The notes beneath the pieces were generated by a model that was given only the letters and a program-made list of their open reading frames with translations, was not told the DNA's origin and did no database searches. The position numbers were made by a program, and so were the translations under genes. A stretch of DNA of 9,071 nt from contig JBOGDF010000234.1 in the NCBI GenBank assembly GCA_050701635.1, positions 1-9,071 on the forward strand, given 5' to 3'. Below, one piece after another: positions 7,439 to 9,071 of the stretch. This DNA is from WHSM01 sp050701635 (GTDB taxonomy: Bacteria; Actinomycetota; Actinomycetes; Mycobacteriales; Micromonosporaceae). Positions within the stretch are counted from its first letter, which is position 1. Each line of letters begins with the position of its first letter.

Positions 7439-7467
7439 TCCGGATGTTTGCGGGTGCTGGCTACTCT
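7439..7467 (+). promoter_or_regulatory. Candidate promoter for the 7577 gene pair
   Basis: TTCCGG (7439-7444) and TACTCT (7462-7467) are 17 bases apart. The second fits the TANNNT pattern of the housekeeping -10 box; the first is a poor match to TTGACA. It lies after the eccC terminator, and a start near 7474 would give a leader of about 100 bases. The call rests on position and one good hexamer. Confidence 0.3.
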
Positions 7468-7478
7468 CTAGGACAGAC

Positions 7479-7543
7479 GCAGGCTGATCAAGCGCCTGCT
7501 GGCAGTCGATGGAAGAGGTCGCCCGGGCCTGGCGCGGGCGACC
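7479..7543 (+). other. Two hairpins in the 5' leader of the 7577 gene
   Basis: Two stems can form in tandem. GCAGGC (7479-7484) pairs with GCCTGC (7494-7499) around a nine-base loop. GGTCGCCCG (7517-7525) pairs with CGGGCGACC (7535-7543), nine perfect pairs around a nine-base loop. The second ends 33 bases before the ATG and leaves the ribosome binding site free. They could be a leader that stabilises the mRNA, an attenuator, or chance pairing in GC-rich sequence. I see no match to a known riboswitch, and no gene is visible in 7327-7576. Confidence 0.35.
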
Positions 7544-7576
7544 GCAGCGGCCAAGACACGGGAGGCGAGGGCTGCG

Positions 7577-8407
7577 ATGACACTTGATGGACCCGGCGGG
7601 GGTACGCCCGAAGACCTGACACCTGGCACGTTCAAGGCGAAGGACGACATCAACGTCAGCCTGGAGTCCGTCGGCGCGTTCGGACGCAGCCTGTTCGCGG
7701 AGACCAATGCGGTCTTCAGCGCCTCGACGTTCGGGCCGATGAGCCTGATCCGGTCCGACTTCGCCAAGGACATGGGCAGCCGCTCGATCGGCAACGACGT
7801 GTCGATGACCGAGGCGGACACGCTGGCCACCTACCTGTCCGGCCCCGGCGGTGCCGCGGAGCGCATGACCACGCTCAACCAGGACGTGATCTTCGGTCAC
7901 ATCGCGCTCGCCAACGCCGCGATGTGCATCTGTGAGAAGTACGGCGACGTCGACAACTTCAGCGCGGACGCGGTCAACACTGTGTTCCACCCGCCGTCGG
8001 ACGCCAAGGGCGGCACCCTCGCCGCCGAGTGGGGCAAGCAGAGCGACAAGCTCAGCAACAATCTGCGGCTGGCGCACCTGCCCCACGTCACCAAGTCGGA
8101 ATCGTACGACTACGTGCGCCACGGCTACCGCGACGGCGTCGACATGGTCGTCCTTCCCGACGGCGCGGAGACCCCTCCCGGCGGAGACCCGATGTCCAGC
8201 GGCACCACCGACGGCAATGACGACAAGAAGACCGAAGCCACGCCGGACACCAAGGACAACCCGTACTACAGCATTCCCAAGGAAGACGACTACGGGAAGT
8301 ACACCCCGGAGCAGCCGGCGCCGTACAGCACCGGCGACCGGGACACGACCACACTGGCGCCGGGTGCCAGCAACCCCAGTGCCTCCACCGGCACCACCAT
8401 GGCGTAG
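7577..8407 (+). CDS. Putative T7SS substrate or partner with YxxxD motif and disordered tail
   Basis: This 276-residue protein is not one I recognise as a named family. The ATG at 7577 follows GGAGGCGAGG (7561-7570), a good ribosome binding site. It has no signal peptide or membrane helix. Residues about 24-66 and 92-122 look helical, and the second stretch ends in MCICEKYGDVD. This contains a closely spaced Cys pair (C117, C119) and YGDVD (122-126), which fits the YxxxD/E export motif of T7SS substrates placed just after a helical hairpin. A second YxxxD (YSTGD, 250-254) lies in the tail. From about residue 196 the sequence is rich in Thr, Pro, Gly, Asp and Ser and is probably disordered. 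It follows eccC after a terminator and is six bases from a WXG-like gene, so it resembles the PE or EspB-like member of a secreted pair. It could instead be a cytosolic chaperone or regulator of the system. Confidence 0.7.
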   Translation: MTLDGPGGGTPEDLTPGTFKAKDDINVSLESVGAFGRSLFAETNAVFSASTFGPMSLIRSDFAKDMGSRSIGNDVSMTEADTLATYLSGPGGAAERMTTLNQDVIFGHIALANAAMCICEKYGDVDNFSADAVNTVFHPPSDAKGGTLAAEWGKQSDKLSNNLRLAHLPHVTKSESYDYVRHGYRDGVDMVVLPDGAETPPGGDPMSSGTTDGNDDKKTEATPDTKDNPYYSIPKEDDYGKYTPEQPAPYSTGDRDTTTLAPGASNPSASTGTTMA

Positions 8408-8413
8408 GCGCAG

Positions 8414-9071
8414 ATGGCAAAGTGGCGTGATCTCAACCTGGACGAGATGTACCAGGTCGTCATCAAGGAGAATGACGAAGCGCTGGAGTGGCAGGTCCAC
8501 GGCTGGGCCGGCATGGCCGAGGTCTACAACGAGCAGTGGAGCCGGCTCTGGGACTACAAGCAGGCGATCCTGCAGAACTGGGACTCGCCGGGCGGGCGGG
8601 CGTACGCCGCTGAGATCGACAAGGTGATGACCACCCTGAACGAAGCGGCGACCAAGGCCAGCGGCAACGCCACCGCGCTCAACAGCGTCGGCAACATGAT
8701 CGGGGCCACCCAGCGCGCGCTGTACGAGCTGCTCAAGGAGTTCGACTCGGGCCCACTGGCGAAGGCCAAGAAGGACGCCGAAGAGGAGGCCGAGGAGTGG
8801 CACGACGACCTGCCATTCGCCGGCGACACCGAGACGGTCAACCGCAACGACGTGCTTGAGTCCTCCGGCTACAACGACAAGGGCCGGAGCTGGATGGACG
8901 CGCTGGTCACCGAGATCCAGACCAAGTGGCGCAGTGACATCTGGGCACCGGACCCGTACCAGGGGCCGCGGGATTCGGCGATGCCGACCCGCGGCGGGAT
9001 GCCGCCGGTGCCTACGCCGGGCTCGCCCAAGGCACCCGCGGCTCCGCCACCGCCGTCGGCGCCGATGCAGC
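8414..9071 (+). CDS. WXG-like (PPE/EspB-like) T7SS substrate candidate, 3' end outside window
   Basis: The frame is open from the ATG at 8414 to the end of the window; 219 residues are visible and no stop is reached. The start lies six bases after the preceding stop and has no clear Shine-Dalgarno sequence (upstream bases are TAGGCGCAG), so translation probably depends on coupling to the 7577 gene. Residues about 9-52 and 62-110 are predicted long helices flanking WDSPGG (56-61), followed by RAYAAEID. This matches the W-x-G turn plus downstream aromatic residue of the WXG100/PPE helical hairpin. A Lys/Glu-rich helix (about 115-130) follows, then a further Trp-containing segment (WMDALVTEIQTKW, 160-172). 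From about 185 the chain is Pro/Ala-rich and probably disordered. No clear YxxxD/E follows the hairpin in the visible part. It is longer than a ~100-residue WXG100 protein, so PPE-like or EspB-like is the better comparison. The exact family is uncertain. Confidence 0.75.
   Translation, partial: MAKWRDLNLDEMYQVVIKENDEALEWQVHGWAGMAEVYNEQWSRLWDYKQAILQNWDSPGGRAYAAEIDKVMTTLNEAATKASGNATALNSVGNMIGATQRALYELLKEFDSGPLAKAKKDAEEEAEEWHDDLPFAGDTETVNRNDVLESSGYNDKGRSWMDALVTEIQTKWRSDIWAPDPYQGPRDSAMPTRGGMPPVPTPGSPKAPAAPPPPSAPMQ

Noticed and set aside
7327..7576. Riboswitch in the leader of the 7577 gene
   Set aside because: The hairpins are simple stems. I could not match conserved loop sequences of c-di-AMP, cobalamin or other riboswitches common in actinobacteria.
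7577..8407. Calling the 7577 product a WXG100 protein because of the WG at residues 152-153
   Set aside because: That Trp-Gly lies after the helical region and YGDVD and not at a turn between two helices. The protein is also far longer than 100 residues.
7406..8803. Minus-strand frame of 465 codons across both substrate-like genes
   Set aside because: It crosses the leader, a gene boundary and two plus-strand frames with better codon usage and starts. Its Val/Arg/Gly-rich translation looks like a shadow.
1..9071. CRISPR array, tRNA, rRNA, insertion sequence or attachment site
   Set aside because: No regularly spaced direct repeats, cloverleaf, transposase frame or terminal inverted repeats were seen on either strand.

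Overview
The window is a type VII secretion (T7SS, ESX-like) locus from a high-GC Gram-positive bacterium. The strong G/C preference at third codon positions, GTG starts, GGAGG-type ribosome binding sites and a single-chain EccC with three FtsK/SpoIIIE ATPase domains all point to an actinobacterium. A soil actinomycete of the Micromonosporaceae type is my best guess, but that placement is an inference from general sequence style and not from a marker gene.

Layout, left to right. (1) Bases 2-1099, plus strand: the 3' part of an eccE-like gene, whose N-terminal membrane segments lie upstream of the window. (2) Bases 1096-1770, plus strand: a 224-residue soluble protein translationally coupled to eccE. 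It is not a textbook ESX component; I read it as a stand-alone, degenerate FtsK/EccC-like P-loop domain without a Walker A lysine. (3) Bases 1789-3183, minus strand: eccD, with a ubiquitin-like N-terminus and 11 predicted membrane helices, converging on gene 2. (4) Bases 3184-3336: a divergent control region carrying a small inverted repeat. (5) Bases 3337-7326, plus strand: full-length eccC (1329 residues). (6) Bases 7327-7576: a strong hairpin likely to terminate eccC transcription, followed by a structured leader. (7) Bases 7577-8407 and 8414 to the window end, plus strand: two tightly linked genes that look like T7SS substrates or partners. The first has a YxxxD motif after a helical region and a disordered tail. 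The second has a WDSPGG (WXG-like) turn between two long helices and a proline-rich tail, and runs off the window.

How they fit together: EccC, EccD and EccE are membrane core components of the ESX translocon. EccC is the motor that recognises substrates, EccD forms most of the membrane-embedded part, and EccE sits peripherally. The two genes after eccC resemble a PE/PPE-style or EspB-style substrate arrangement, with the two halves of the secretion signal (WxG turn and YxxxD) on different partners. EccB, the mycosin protease MycP and a canonical pair of ~100-residue WXG100 proteins are not in the window and may lie to either side.

The least expected elements are the degenerate ATPase-like protein after eccE and the substrate-like pair after eccC.
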